A stretch of 64,000 bases of DNA from Actinomadura graeca (GCF_019175365.1 NZ_CP059572.1:5208001-5272000), one strand, 5' to 3'. Positions 28,008 to 36,363 are shown, numbered from the stretch's first letter. The notes: generated by a model not told the origin, from the sequence alone. Numbers and translations are program-made.

Positions 28008-28655
28008 TCAGCGCGCCTCGTCCGAGCGCAGCAGGTGGCCGAAAGCGATGACGTTGTCGACGTAATGACCGGTGACGGGGTCGAAGCGTCCCCCACAGGT
28101 GATGAGGCGGATCGCCGCGTAGCCGGGGTCGCCGTAGACGCGGTTCGTGGGGAAGCTGTCCTTGCCGAAGTGCTCGACGGAGTCGATTTCGAATACGGCG
28201 GTGCGGCCGTCGGCGCGCAGCACGCTCGTCCTGTCCCCGGGACGTAGTCGGCCCAGCCGGTAGAACACGCCCGGGCCGCGCGTCGTGTCCACATGCCCGA
28301 TGATCACGGCGGCGCCGCGGCTGCCGGGCGCGGCGCCGAGCCGGTACCAGCCGGCCACCTGGGCGCGGCTCAGGGGTGGCGTCTCGATGGTCCGGTCCGG
28401 GTTCTCGGCCAGCTTCATCAGCGGGGTCCGGACGTCGATGCGCGGTACTTCGAGGCGGACGGGCGCCGAGGACGGCAGGTCCGGCGTGGTGATGCGCTCG
28501 ACCGGACGGGACGCGTCAGGAGACGGCATCGGCGGGGCGGCGGCCGTCGGCTGATCCCGCGTCGCCTGGACGGTGAAGAACGCGGCCAAAAGGACGGCGG
28601 ACAGCCCCGTGACGACGGCGGCGAGGACGCGCGTACGCCGGCCACGATGCGTCAC
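28008..28655 (-). CDS. class F sortase
   Basis: A 215-residue membrane-anchored transpeptidase. An N-terminal signal anchor (RVLAAVVTGLSAVLLAAFF) is followed by a Pro-rich linker and a sortase barrel with His121 (IIGHVD), Cys187 (LITCGG) and Arg190. Short class F enzymes of this kind occur in actinobacteria; some are linked to surface-protein anchoring. The GTG at 28655 has AAGGAG 8 nt upstream, and this decides the start over TTG/GTG codons further up. It heads an operon with the glycosyltransferase and the 54-aa membrane peptide. Confidence 0.9.
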   Translation of the reverse strand: MTHRGRRTRVLAAVVTGLSAVLLAAFFTVQATRDQPTAAAPPMPSPDASRPVERITTPDLPSSAPVRLEVPRIDVRTPLMKLAENPDRTIETPPLSRAQVAGWYRLGAAPGSRGAAVIIGHVDTTRGPGVFYRLGRLRPGDRTSVLRADGRTAVFEIDSVEHFGKDSFPTNRVYGDPGYAAIRLITCGGRFDPVTGHYVDNVIAFGHLLRSDEAR

Positions 28656-29909
28656 GGATCGCACTCCTTCGATCGCTCGGAAGGTGGGTTCGTATCGCAC
28701 TGGCAACGACGCTCGAACCGTAGTTCCCCAGGTTTAACGTTTGCGGCTTGGAGTGGGGAAAGGGATAGGTGAATAGTAGGTGACGAGTGGGGAGTGACGG
28801 GCTTTTTCAGAAGCGATTGGATTTTCAAGACTTTTGACTGTCTTGTTAATAACTGAGACCAAGAACACGGCCTGACGCTTGTGACTCCAGATTTACGCAG
28901 GTCAACCTGGTAGGCCGGGAGCGCTCGGCGAGGTGCTCGGGCGTGGTGTGCATGAGTGGGGTTGACGAGAATCGAGATGAGAACCGCTGTCCGGAAGCGG
29001 GTTCGTCATGAACCGAAAAATCGGCTGGGCAGGTCAGGGGCCATTCTGAGGTGACCCGCTCACTTCCGTCCGAAAAACCGGCGTCTGAGTGGGTCTTAAA
29101 GTGTGAATCCCTTCCGTGCGTGAATCGGTCACGGGTCGGCAGTGAATTCGTACTGGGGGTGTTGACGTCGAGGGCTGCACCCCGGCGAGGGGCTGGGCAA
29201 GCGAGGTGGGTGAGTGAGCCGATGCCACGGCAGCGGAACGAGGATTTCGTGGCGGCAGGCAGGGTTCGAGGGGGCGTGCTGCGGGACGGGGCGACGGCGC
29301 CACAAGAGACGGACAGCGGGCACCGGCACGATTCGGCGTGATGGGTGTGCAGGCTCGGCAACCGGATCGCGGCGCTGCCCGGCGCTGCCCGGCGCCGCTG
29401 GCTCTGCTAGCGCCGTGGCTCTGCGGGAAGGCGAACCGCTGCGCGAGACCGTCGCCGAGTGAGCCGGTGTCCGGGGTCCGGCGACGAGGACGGGGCCCAT
29501 GCGGGCTGGCAGCGGGCTCAAGCCGGGTGGTTGCAGGAGCCTGCGATATGACTGCACTCCTCAGTGCTTTTCGGCCCCTCCTTTGTGAAGTAGATTCATG
29601 TTCGCGTAAGTATCAGGCACATGTGGTCGGGCGGTGGGAGAGCCACCTCACTGACAGCGATGCGAGCATCGAAACGCTGGTGTGCGACCGGAGAGGCTGG
29701 TGGCGCGCCCAAGATCGAGACTGTTTCGGAACTGCGCGAACTTCTCTATGCCGCCGGCCATCCAGACGTCGGCGTCGGCTCGCAGGTTCGCGATGCGCCG
29801 GGTCAGGTTGATCACGTCGTGGCGCGCCAACCCCTCCGGGCGGCGCCCGCATCACACCCGGTACAGCGCGATCAGGAAGGTCGCGTACCGAGGACGGGAG
29901 CGGGGACCC
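28656..29909. other. gene-poor AT-richer region
   Basis: About 1.25 kb with noticeably lower GC (28740-29160) and no frame showing actinobacterial third-position GC bias. It should contain the sortase operon promoter near its left end. A short tandem repeat of cggcgctgcc lies near 29375. I see no gene here. Confidence 0.5.
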
Positions 29910-30434
29910 ATGCGAAAGATCGTGATCACCGGAGTTACGGCGGCTTTGGCGCTCGGCCTGACGGCCTGCGGCGGCGATGGCGACAGCAACAGCAAGACCT
30001 CGGCGCCGCCGCCCGTGGGCGCCACGCCTCTGCAGAGCGGCGCCGCCACGCCGAGCGCCGCGTCCGACCCCGGTGGCTCGGGTGGCTCGGGTGGCTCGGG
30101 TGGCTCGGGTGGCCCGGGTGGTTCGGGCGCTTCGGGCGCCCCGACGGCCCAGCCCGCCCCGCGCACGGGTCAGGGTGGGCAGCAGATCAAGTCGAAGTGG
30201 GGACGGCTGAGCTATCTGGCGCCGGGCAAGTTCTCCGTTGGCGGGGTCATCTTCTTCACCGCCAATGACACCGTCCTGTATGTCGCCGGGGGTAAGTGCC
30301 CGGACGGCACCACCCCACCCAACGTCAGCAAGTGCTCCATTTCCGGGTTCGACGCCTGGGTGAAGGCTGCGCCGCACAACGCCCTCGTGCGCTTCTCGGG
30401 CCAGTCCGCCACCCTTATCCGAGAGACGCAGTAA
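29910..30434 (+). CDS. small lipoprotein with Gly-Ser linker
   Basis: A 174-residue exported lipoprotein. The signal peptide MRKIVITGVTAALALG ends in the lipobox LTAC (Cys20). Then come a Ser/Pro/Ala-rich spacer, a (GGS)n-type linker at about residues 55-75, and a small globular domain (WGRLSYLAPGKFSVGGVIFF ... KCPDGTTPPNVSKCSISGFD) with two Cys that may pair. No family was recognised. The linker is encoded by a 9-bp tandem repeat and may vary in length between strains. A GGACGGGAGCGGGGA stretch precedes the ATG. Confidence 0.75.
   Translation: MRKIVITGVTAALALGLTACGGDGDSNSKTSAPPPVGATPLQSGAATPSAASDPGGSGGSGGSGGSGGPGGSGASGAPTAQPAPRTGQGGQQIKSKWGRLSYLAPGKFSVGGVIFFTANDTVLYVAGGKCPDGTTPPNVSKCSISGFDAWVKAAPHNALVRFSGQSATLIRETQ
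30072..30134 (+). repeat. 9-bp tandem repeat coding a Gly-Ser linker
   Basis: Seven units of ggtggctcg, the last three with substitutions, in frame inside the lipoprotein gene. Confidence 0.85.
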
Positions 30435-30724
30435 CCAGCTAACAGGTCGTTGTGCCCGTGCTGGCGCGAGGCGAAGCCGGAACTTGTCTGGCATTTCGAG
30501 TGGGGCTGCATCGCCGAGGTTGATCGGTACGACACGCAATGAGGTCCGGGCTAGCACGTGCTGCGACAGGGCCGGGAGGTGGGACAACGGTCGCACGCGG
30601 TAACATCCGGTGATCGACCAGCTGAGTGACATAAAGGTTGGACGGCGATGGACGGCCAAATCGTCTGCAGCCGCCCCTCCTGTGCAGTCCCCGGGGGTAT
30701 AACGCTTATCGTTGATCTAGCTTC

Positions 30725-30764
30725 TAACGAATAGGCCGTTTCGATACCTACAGGCGACTCCGCT
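30725..30764 (+). pseudogene. decayed tRNA-Thr 3' end
   Basis: The sequence from taacgaatagg to aggcgactccgct aligns with the anticodon-arm-to-CCA part of the tRNA-Thr at 22187-22227. About three quarters of positions match, with a 3-nt gap, and it is followed, as in the intact gene, by a hairpin terminator. The 5' half is not recognisable. It could be an old attachment-site duplicate or a decayed second tRNA gene. Confidence 0.55.
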
Positions 30765-30766
30765 TC

Positions 30767-30799
30767 GAAGACCTCTCGCGACCGCCGCGAGGGGTCTTC
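30767..30799 (+). terminator. terminator hairpin after tRNA remnant
   Basis: A 14-bp stem gaagacctctcgcg / cgcgaggggtcttc with one G-T pair and a 5-nt loop, at the same distance from the remnant as in the intact tRNA-Thr. Confidence 0.7.
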
Positions 30800-31259
30800 G
30801 TCAGCTGAATTACTCGAATTACCACTAGCGCACCGGAACGTCGTCGTTGGCTCTCTCTTACGACGCGCGTCTGCCGTAGATGCCTCTGCCGGACGGCTAG
30901 CGTGCACGGGCGCGAGGTGTAATCGGCGGGGTGATGCTGCCTAGTCGGCGACCGGTCGCGACGGCGGTGTGCTGACGGCGTCGCTCTTCTCTGCACAAGC
31001 AATCCCGGCCGGGCGAAGCTGGCCCGGTCCGCAGACGGGACCGCCGCAACACGCGCGTGTTGGAACATGCGTCAGGCGCTTCATAGTGCGCTGCCGACGT
31101 TGCTCGGCGGGCGGCCTGGCGGCGGTGGCTCCCCTTCGTGCAGGCTCGGTGGTCGGCTCCGGCAGGCCAGAGACGGTTTCTCGATGGAGGCCGCGTTTGC
31201 CGATCGGGGCACTGACCGGGGAAAACGGCGAGGCAGGGATACTCCGCCCCGTCACCACC
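30800..31259. other. intergenic region, no gene seen
   Basis: About 460 bp. The short open frames have no coding bias or recognisable product. It leads into the CRP-type palindromes. Confidence 0.4.
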
Positions 31260-31300
31260 TTGTGAAGACCTTCACAATCTTCTTGTGAAGGCGTTCACAA
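31260..31300 (+). promoter_or_regulatory. two perfect CRP-type binding sites
   Basis: The perfect palindromes ttgtgaagaccttcacaa (31260-31277) and ttgtgaaggcgttcacaa (31283-31300) each contain TGTGA-N6-TCACA, the Crp-family consensus. Centres are 23 bp apart. They lie about 110 bp before a small membrane-protein gene. Confidence 0.7.
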
Positions 31301-31409
31301 TCGCGCAATCTCCAACTACGCTTGCGCTGACTGGTTCGCCACCGCCCTTGACGCACTGGACATGGGACAAGGGCGATGGCTGCGAGAACTCCCCCTAAGG
31401 AGGGCCTCA

Positions 31410-31595
31410 GTGAGGACGATACCTCGATCCGACGGGCCGATCCCTGCTATGGGCATCGGAGCCGTACTGATCACCGCGCTGGTCGTTCTGGGTGCGCAAC
31501 CCAACGACGTTCATCAGCTCGTCAATGACCTGGCGAGTCTGACGGCCGTCTACCTGCTTCACGCCGCCAAGCAGAACCCACCGGCCAGCGCATAG
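31410..31595 (+). CDS. small single-pass membrane protein
   Basis: A 61-residue protein starting MRTIPRSDGPIPAMG, with one membrane helix (IGAVLITALVVLGA) and a soluble tail (NDVHQLVNDLASLTAVYLLH). AAGGAGG lies 6 nt before the GTG, which decides this start over the ATG 48 bp upstream. No family was recognised. Its upstream region carries two CRP-type sites, so expression may depend on cAMP or another Crp-family effector. Confidence 0.65.
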   Translation: MRTIPRSDGPIPAMGIGAVLITALVVLGAQPNDVHQLVNDLASLTAVYLLHAAKQNPPASA

Positions 31596-31749
31596 CCGCA
31601 ACCAGCGCATAGCCACACGGCCAGGGCATAGCACCGGTCCTGAAGTGGCGATAAGACGGTGCCGAGAGGTCGAGCGTGCCTGGGGCGACTGTCCCAGGCA
31701 CGCGAGCGTTCATGTGGATGAGTGCGCGGCCCTGGCGGCGCGGATCGTT

Positions 31750-32367
31750 TTAGCGCTGTGCTTCGGGCAGGTGGGTCTTGGCATCGTCGTACGTGGCCTC
31801 GGCGGTCGGCTCGGCGGGAGCGTAGAAGAGGTTGAGCACGCCGGTCTCAAAAGTCTCGGACGAAATCAGCTTCAGTGGGATCGAGTCGTCGCCCTCGTCG
31901 AACAGCCGCATGCCCTTGCGGACGGCGATCGGGTGCACCAGCAGGTGCAACTCGTCGATCAGCCGGGCGGCCAGGAGCGCGCGGACGACCGAGACCGAGC
32001 CGGACATGCCGATGACGCCGTCGCCCGGCTCCTTCTTCAGAGCGGTGACCGCCTCAAGGAGGTCGCCTTTGAGCTGCTCGGTGTTCCTCCAGGTGAATTC
32101 CAGTTGCTTGTTGGAGACCACGATCTTCCGGGCATCGCCGAGGGACTTCGCGAACTCGGCGTCCTCGCCGCCGGCCGCCTCCCGGTCGGGCCAGGCCCCC
32201 GCGAAGCTGTCGTAGGTCTTGCGTCCCAGAAGCAGCGTGTCCGCGGCGCCCAGGGCGGCGCCGACCGCCGCGCCCATCTCGTCGTTGAAGTAAGGAAAGT
32301 GCCACTGGTCGGGTGCCTCGACCACGCCGTCGAGCGAGATGAACAGCTCCGCGATGATCTTCCGCAT
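31750..32367 (-). CDS. dihydrofolate reductase family protein
   Basis: A 205-residue protein of the RibD-C/YyaP class, starting MRKIIAELFISLDGVVEAPD. It contains TLLLGRKTYDSFAGAWPDRE, the Gly-rich VIGMSGSVSVVRALL loop and ELHLLVHPIAVRKGMRLF. This subtype (YP_ with 'Wx(6)GRKTY') is common in actinomycetes with unknown substrate. An AGGGG site precedes the ATG. It is only distantly similar to the one at 15720. Confidence 0.88.
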   Translation of the reverse strand: MRKIIAELFISLDGVVEAPDQWHFPYFNDEMGAAVGAALGAADTLLLGRKTYDSFAGAWPDREAAGGEDAEFAKSLGDARKIVVSNKQLEFTWRNTEQLKGDLLEAVTALKKEPGDGVIGMSGSVSVVRALLAARLIDELHLLVHPIAVRKGMRLFDEGDDSIPLKLISSETFETGVLNLFYAPAEPTAEATYDDAKTHLPEAQR

Positions 32368-32603
32368 GAGGGGTCCCCTTGCCACTCGTCGATAGTGCTT
32401 GTCCGTGTAGACCACGCGAACCGGCCGAACTCATCGGCGACCCATCCCAGCAGCAGGTCATCTGTACGGCACGACTCTAGAGGGCGTCCTTGCATCGGCT
32501 TAGCGCTACCGGCGCGGTGGAGGAACGCGCCGCAAGCATGCTTGGCGGTGTGGTCGCGGCGGTTTGGGCGCGACGGGATGCGGTCGTTCAGCCGAGCTCG
32601 TTT

Positions 32604-32642
32604 GCAGGCGCAGGCGCAGGCGCAGGCGCGGGCGCTGGCGCG
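32604..32642. repeat. 6-bp tandem repeat gcaggc
   Basis: Four exact units followed by two variants (gcgggc, gctggc), upstream of the broken MFS gene. Confidence 0.7.
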
Positions 32643-32709
32643 TCGCCACAGGATGGCGAACGCCGTTCAGCAGGTCGTCGCCACCGTCCTGCAGATCCAG
32701 GAGCGCAGC

Positions 32710-33754
32710 GTGACCCCGCCCCCGCCGCGTAGAGCCCGTCCCGTTTCCGGAACCGTCTCCCCCTCCCGCGACGACCTGTACCGGAAGACCGCCTTCCGCG
32801 TCATGCCCTTGTTGCTGCTGTGCCACGTGGTCAGCTTCATCGACCGCACCAACATCGGCATCGCGCAGGTCAGGATGGAGAAGGATCTCGGGTTCAGTGC
32901 CCAGGTGCACGGCTTGGCCGTCGGATTGTTCCTCGTCGGCTTCCTCCTGTTCGAGGTCCCCAGCAACATGCTGCTGGCCCGTATCGGCGCTCGGAAGACG
33001 CTGCTGCGGATCATGGTCACCTGGGGCGTGGTCACGATCGTGACCTCGTTGGCGACCTCTCCCGTGCTGTTCTGCGGTGCCCGGTTCCTGCTCGGCGCGG
33101 CGGAGGCGGGGTGGACGCGGGCTGGCTCTCCGCAGAGGAGAAGCGCGCGGTCGTCAACGACCTCGCAGCCGACCAGGAGCACAAGGGCGGCGCCGACCGG
33201 CACGGGAGCATGCTGCACGCGCTGCGCGATCCCCGTGTCTACGTGCTGGGCCTGGTCTCCTGCGGCGCGTACACGCTCGCCAACGCGGTCTCCGTCTGGA
33301 CGCCGATGATCATCGACACGTCCGGCGTCGGTGACGTCCTGGACATCGGTCTGCTCGCTGCGACCCGCCCATCCTGGGCATGGCGGTCATGCTGGTCGTC
33401 GAAGGCCATTCCGACCGGACGCTGGAACGCCGGTGGCAGGCCGCCGACGCGGAGTTCGCCGCCGCCTGCTGCCTGATCGCGCTCTCCTTCGCCGCCGCGA
33501 ACCCGTACGTGGTGATCGTGCTGCTCGCCCTGATGACCGGGGCGCACTACTGCGGGCTGACGGTGTTCTACTCCATCCCGTCCATCTACCTATCCGGACC
33601 CGCAGCGACCAGCGGGATCGCCATGGTGACGACGATGGGCTCCTTCGCCGCGGCGACCAGCCCTGCGATGCTCGGCTGGATCAAGACCATCACGGGAAGC
33701 CTCGACCTCGGGCTTCAGATCAGCGCCGTCGTCGTCACACTAGGCGACTGGTAA
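32710..33754 (+). pseudogene. broken MFS transporter (anion:cation symporter type)
   Basis: The first frame encodes a good N-terminal half (DLYRKTAFRVMPLLLLCHVV, SFIDRTNIGIAQ, LFLVGFLLFEVPSNMLLARI) typical of ACS-family symporters (phthalate/hydroxyphenylacetate type). At about 33105 it jumps, with loss of several helices, into another frame (GWLSAEEKRAVVNDLAADQE). Near 33360 it shifts again to a third frame (SDRTLERRWQAADAEFAAAC) that runs to 33754, where the C-terminus is cut short. There are two disruptions plus internal deletion, so no functional transporter is likely. The GTG start has AGGAG 6 nt before it. Confidence 0.82.
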
Positions 33755-33844
33755 CTGCTCGTTGGGATCCCGGCCCGGGCACTACGCGAACGTCCCGCGT
33801 GAGGAGCGGCCCTCGGGGCCCTCTGCCGACCCGATCACCGAACA

Positions 33845-34070
33845 CTGCCCCGCCCCGGACCTCCTGCCTCGCCCCGGATTCTCGGCCCCGCCCCGACCCT
33901 CGGCCCTGCCCTGGAACCTCTGCCCCTCCCTGGAAACTCGACCCCGTCCCGGAACCCTGATCCGTCCTGGGATCTCTGACTCGTCCCGGGAATCCTTACC
34001 TGACCAGGAAATTTTGACGTTCCCGCGAACCCTGACTCGTCTGAAACCCAGACCCGTTCCGTGGCCCCCG
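33845..34070. repeat. degenerate 19-bp minisatellite
   Basis: About twelve 18-20-bp units of the form ctgacccgtcccggaaccc, strongly diverged. The region has no credible gene; it lies between the broken MFS gene and the metallopeptidase gene. Confidence 0.65.
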
Positions 34071-34380
34071 AGCCGCTCCAGAGACAGTGGTCCGTCCGAT
34101 GAGGAACGTGCCTGGCTACTCGATATGACTTCGGCTCCGCGGCGCGTCGGACGTCATCGCATGGATGCGTCCTGCGCGCGCCGTCGCTGTGCCGCCGGTC
34201 CAAGTCCGTGATCCGAGCGCGTGGACCTCGTGGCGCATCGGCCCTGCGCCGCACCCAAATCTCGGGAGGACAAGGGGCCCAGCTTTGGCTGATTTGGCTC
34301 TGTGACGACGGTCATGTCGGCAGTTAGGGTTCCCAGAAAACCTGATCTTGGAGTGGCCTGTGGAACAGCAGGGAGTCGAC

Positions 34381-35526
34381 ATGGTGCGGGACGAGGCGGA
34401 GACCGTCCTGCGGGCGTGGCATGCATACGAGGTCCGCCGTGGAGGCTCCCCGGTGATCGATTTCGATTGTCACCCCGTGGATGCAGATGTCGAACCTGCA
34501 GGAGACAGGCTGGAGGTCTACCAAAGGCTGACCGAGTTGAGGGACCGCGCCGACGAGGACTGCCTTGCGGGACGTCTCGACGCCGACATCGCCTACCTCG
34601 GCGCCCTGCTCGGTGAACGAAGGCCGCTGGCCGAATACGTCCAGGTGACACAGGGTTGTGGAGCCGCGGGATGGTCTCCGGAGTACGTTCGCGCGCGGGG
34701 CGAGCAGGCCCGGGAGGCGCTGGCGGAACTGGGAGTGAACTGGGGTCCCGGCACCGGTGACGACATGAACGAGGTCGAGGGACCGCTGGGCCTGGAGGAT
34801 GCGCCGGACGCCATCCGCAAGACCAGCGATCAACTCGAACCCGCCGTCCGAGAGGCCACGGGCAGCACCGCGCCGTTCGAGTTGGACATCGAAACCGCCA
34901 ACGTAGACGCCTATTGGGCATATTGGCTGGACGGCGCGGGTCACCGGGTCCGGTTGCGGCTGAATCTGCGGAATGCGGTCTTCACGAAGGTCGGCGCCCG
35001 ACGCTTCGCCCTGCACGAGGTTCTGGGGCACGGCCTGCAAAGTTCCAGCTGGACGGAGACGGCGAAGACCTCCGCGCCATGGATTCGACTGATGTCGGTG
35101 CACGCCTTGCAGCAGGTGCTTCTCGAAGGTCTGGCCCAGGCGTTGCCGCTCTTCGTCATCCCGGACGACCAGGTGCTCACCGCCCGGATCCGGCTTGACC
35201 ACTTCATCCAGCTCGTCCGTGCCGAACTGCACCTCGGGCTTGAGGACGGGGTGCCCATTCGCGACCTCGCCGATCACGCCCGGAGCCGCATCCCCTGGTG
35301 GAGCGACGCCGTGATCGCCGACACTCTTACGGACCGCGGATCTCCCCAACTGCGCACCTACCTCTGGTCCTATCCGGCTGGAATCGACTGGTTCGTCCAC
35401 CTCGCCGAGGCCGATCCGGCAACGCGCCGCAAAGTGCTCCACGCGGCCTATGCGAGACCGCTGACTCCTGCCGACCTCGTCTCCCTCTGGCCGGACGGCC
35501 CCAAGATCGGCGGCCCAGGCCGCTGA
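34381..35526 (+). CDS. putative zinc metallopeptidase with HExxxH motif
   Basis: A 381-residue cytoplasmic protein. The central motif is RRFALHEVLGHGLQSSSW (H-E-x3-H), and about 30 residues later LLEGLAQALPLF supplies a possible third ligand Glu. This resembles the HExxxH...EGxA arrangement of DUF885-type peptidases, but overall the protein is shorter and not clearly in that family. The start is the ATG with GGGAG 5 nt before; TTG (34348) and GTG (34360) lie upstream. No signal peptide. Function by motif only. Confidence 0.65.
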   Translation: MVRDEAETVLRAWHAYEVRRGGSPVIDFDCHPVDADVEPAGDRLEVYQRLTELRDRADEDCLAGRLDADIAYLGALLGERRPLAEYVQVTQGCGAAGWSPEYVRARGEQAREALAELGVNWGPGTGDDMNEVEGPLGLEDAPDAIRKTSDQLEPAVREATGSTAPFELDIETANVDAYWAYWLDGAGHRVRLRLNLRNAVFTKVGARRFALHEVLGHGLQSSSWTETAKTSAPWIRLMSVHALQQVLLEGLAQALPLFVIPDDQVLTARIRLDHFIQLVRAELHLGLEDGVPIRDLADHARSRIPWWSDAVIADTLTDRGSPQLRTYLWSYPAGIDWFVHLAEADPATRRKVLHAAYARPLTPADLVSLWPDGPKIGGPGR

Positions 35527-35603
35527 CGCGAACTGCCGCACCATTCCGACGGCTCGCCACCCCGGCGGCACGGCCGACCCGATTGCGACGAAACCGAGGC
35601 CTG

Positions 35604-35751
35604 ATCCGCACACGGTAAGGCAGCAGGAGGCTGCTCTGACGAGGTCATCGACTGAGGAGCTGACACGTTCCTGGCGCGATCCCGCACGCGGTGAGGTGGC
35701 AGGAGGCTGCTCTGACGAGGTCATCGACTGAAGAGCAGGCGCGTTCCTGCG
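35604..35751. repeat. 76-bp tandem duplication
   Basis: Two copies with a 76-bp period; the core of 33 bp (gcaggaggctgctctgacga and on) is identical at 35623-35655 and 35699-35731. It lies between the metallopeptidase gene and the marR gene in a gap of about 340 bp with no other feature. Confidence 0.75.
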
Positions 35752-35868
35752 AGCCGGAGGAACGGGTTGCCTACGGGGCCATGCGACCGGGTCAATGGTG
35801 GGGCGCGGACGGGGACGCAGCCGCCGGACGGATGAACGCGGTGCGGGGCGGGGCGTTCGATGAGCTGG

Positions 35869-36261
35869 TCAGGCGACCGCTTGCGGGGCGTCCGAGAGGT
35901 GCTTGGCGAGGATGTCCGAGTGGGTCATTCTGGCCTCGGCATGGCGGTGGCGGCCGGCCTCGGTGACGCTGACGAAGACGCCGCGGCGGTCGGACTCGCA
36001 GAGGCCGCGCTGGACGAGGCCGTTCTTCTCCAAACGGGCGACCGTGCGGGAGAGGGCGCTCTGGCTGAGGTACATGTCCGCTGCCAGTTCCTGCATGCGG
36101 CGCTTGTCACAGTCGGCCTCGACGAGCCGGTCGAGTGCCTCGAACTCGCTCATGGTCAGGCCGTGGGCCTCCTGCAGCGTGCGATCGAGATCGCACGCGA
36201 CGGTGTTGTAGCAGGTCAGCAGCGACCGCCACCGGTCGACCAGAGCAGCGTTCGACTCCAT
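35869..36261 (-). CDS. MarR family transcriptional regulator
   Basis: A 130-residue repressor. The winged helix-turn-helix reads MQELAADMYLSQSALSRTVA followed by RLEKNGLVQRGLCESDRRGV, with the DRRG wing motif. The start at 36261 follows a TAGGAT -10 box by 7 nt (leaderless). Divergent from a DHA2 pump with a long palindrome between, so it probably represses the pump and itself. Confidence 0.92.
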   Translation of the reverse strand: MESNAALVDRWRSLLTCYNTVACDLDRTLQEAHGLTMSEFEALDRLVEADCDKRRMQELAADMYLSQSALSRTVARLEKNGLVQRGLCESDRRGVFVSVTEAGRHRHAEARMTHSDILAKHLSDAPQAVA

Positions 36262-36268
36262 GCCGCGC

Positions 36269-36274
36269 ATCCTA
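36269..36274 (-). promoter_or_regulatory. -10 box TAGGAT, leaderless marR
   Basis: TAGGAT on the minus strand is 7 nt before the marR ATG; it abuts the palindrome atgcgcgcgcat at 36277-36288. Confidence 0.5.
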
Positions 36275-36298
36275 GCATGCGCGCGCATCAGATGCACT

Positions 36299-36326
36299 CG
36301 CATTAAATTCTTAGGAATTTAGTGCG
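36299..36326. promoter_or_regulatory. MarR-type operator palindrome
   Basis: The perfect core taaattc-ttag-gaattta (36304-36321), extended outward by cgca/tgcg. It is AT-rich against a GC-rich background and lies directly upstream of the -35 of the pump promoter. Confidence 0.7.
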
Positions 36327-36355
36327 TAGACATTTGATGCACATGCATGTACTGT
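36327..36355 (+). promoter_or_regulatory. promoter of DHA2 pump
   Basis: -35 TAGACA (36327-36332), 17-bp spacer, -10 TACTGT (36350-36355). A GTG at 36364 follows by 8 nt, consistent with a leaderless transcript. Confidence 0.55.
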
Positions 36356-36363
36356 CCTGCGAC

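Noticed and set aside
28846..29361. Several overlapping ORFs in the 28.7-29.9 kb gap
   Set aside because: Low third-position GC, no ribosome-binding sites and no similarity to known proteins.
30680..30764. A second functional tRNA
   Set aside because: Only the 3' half aligns with tRNA-Thr, the T-arm has mismatches and a 3-nt deletion, and no D-arm or acceptor 5' strand is visible.
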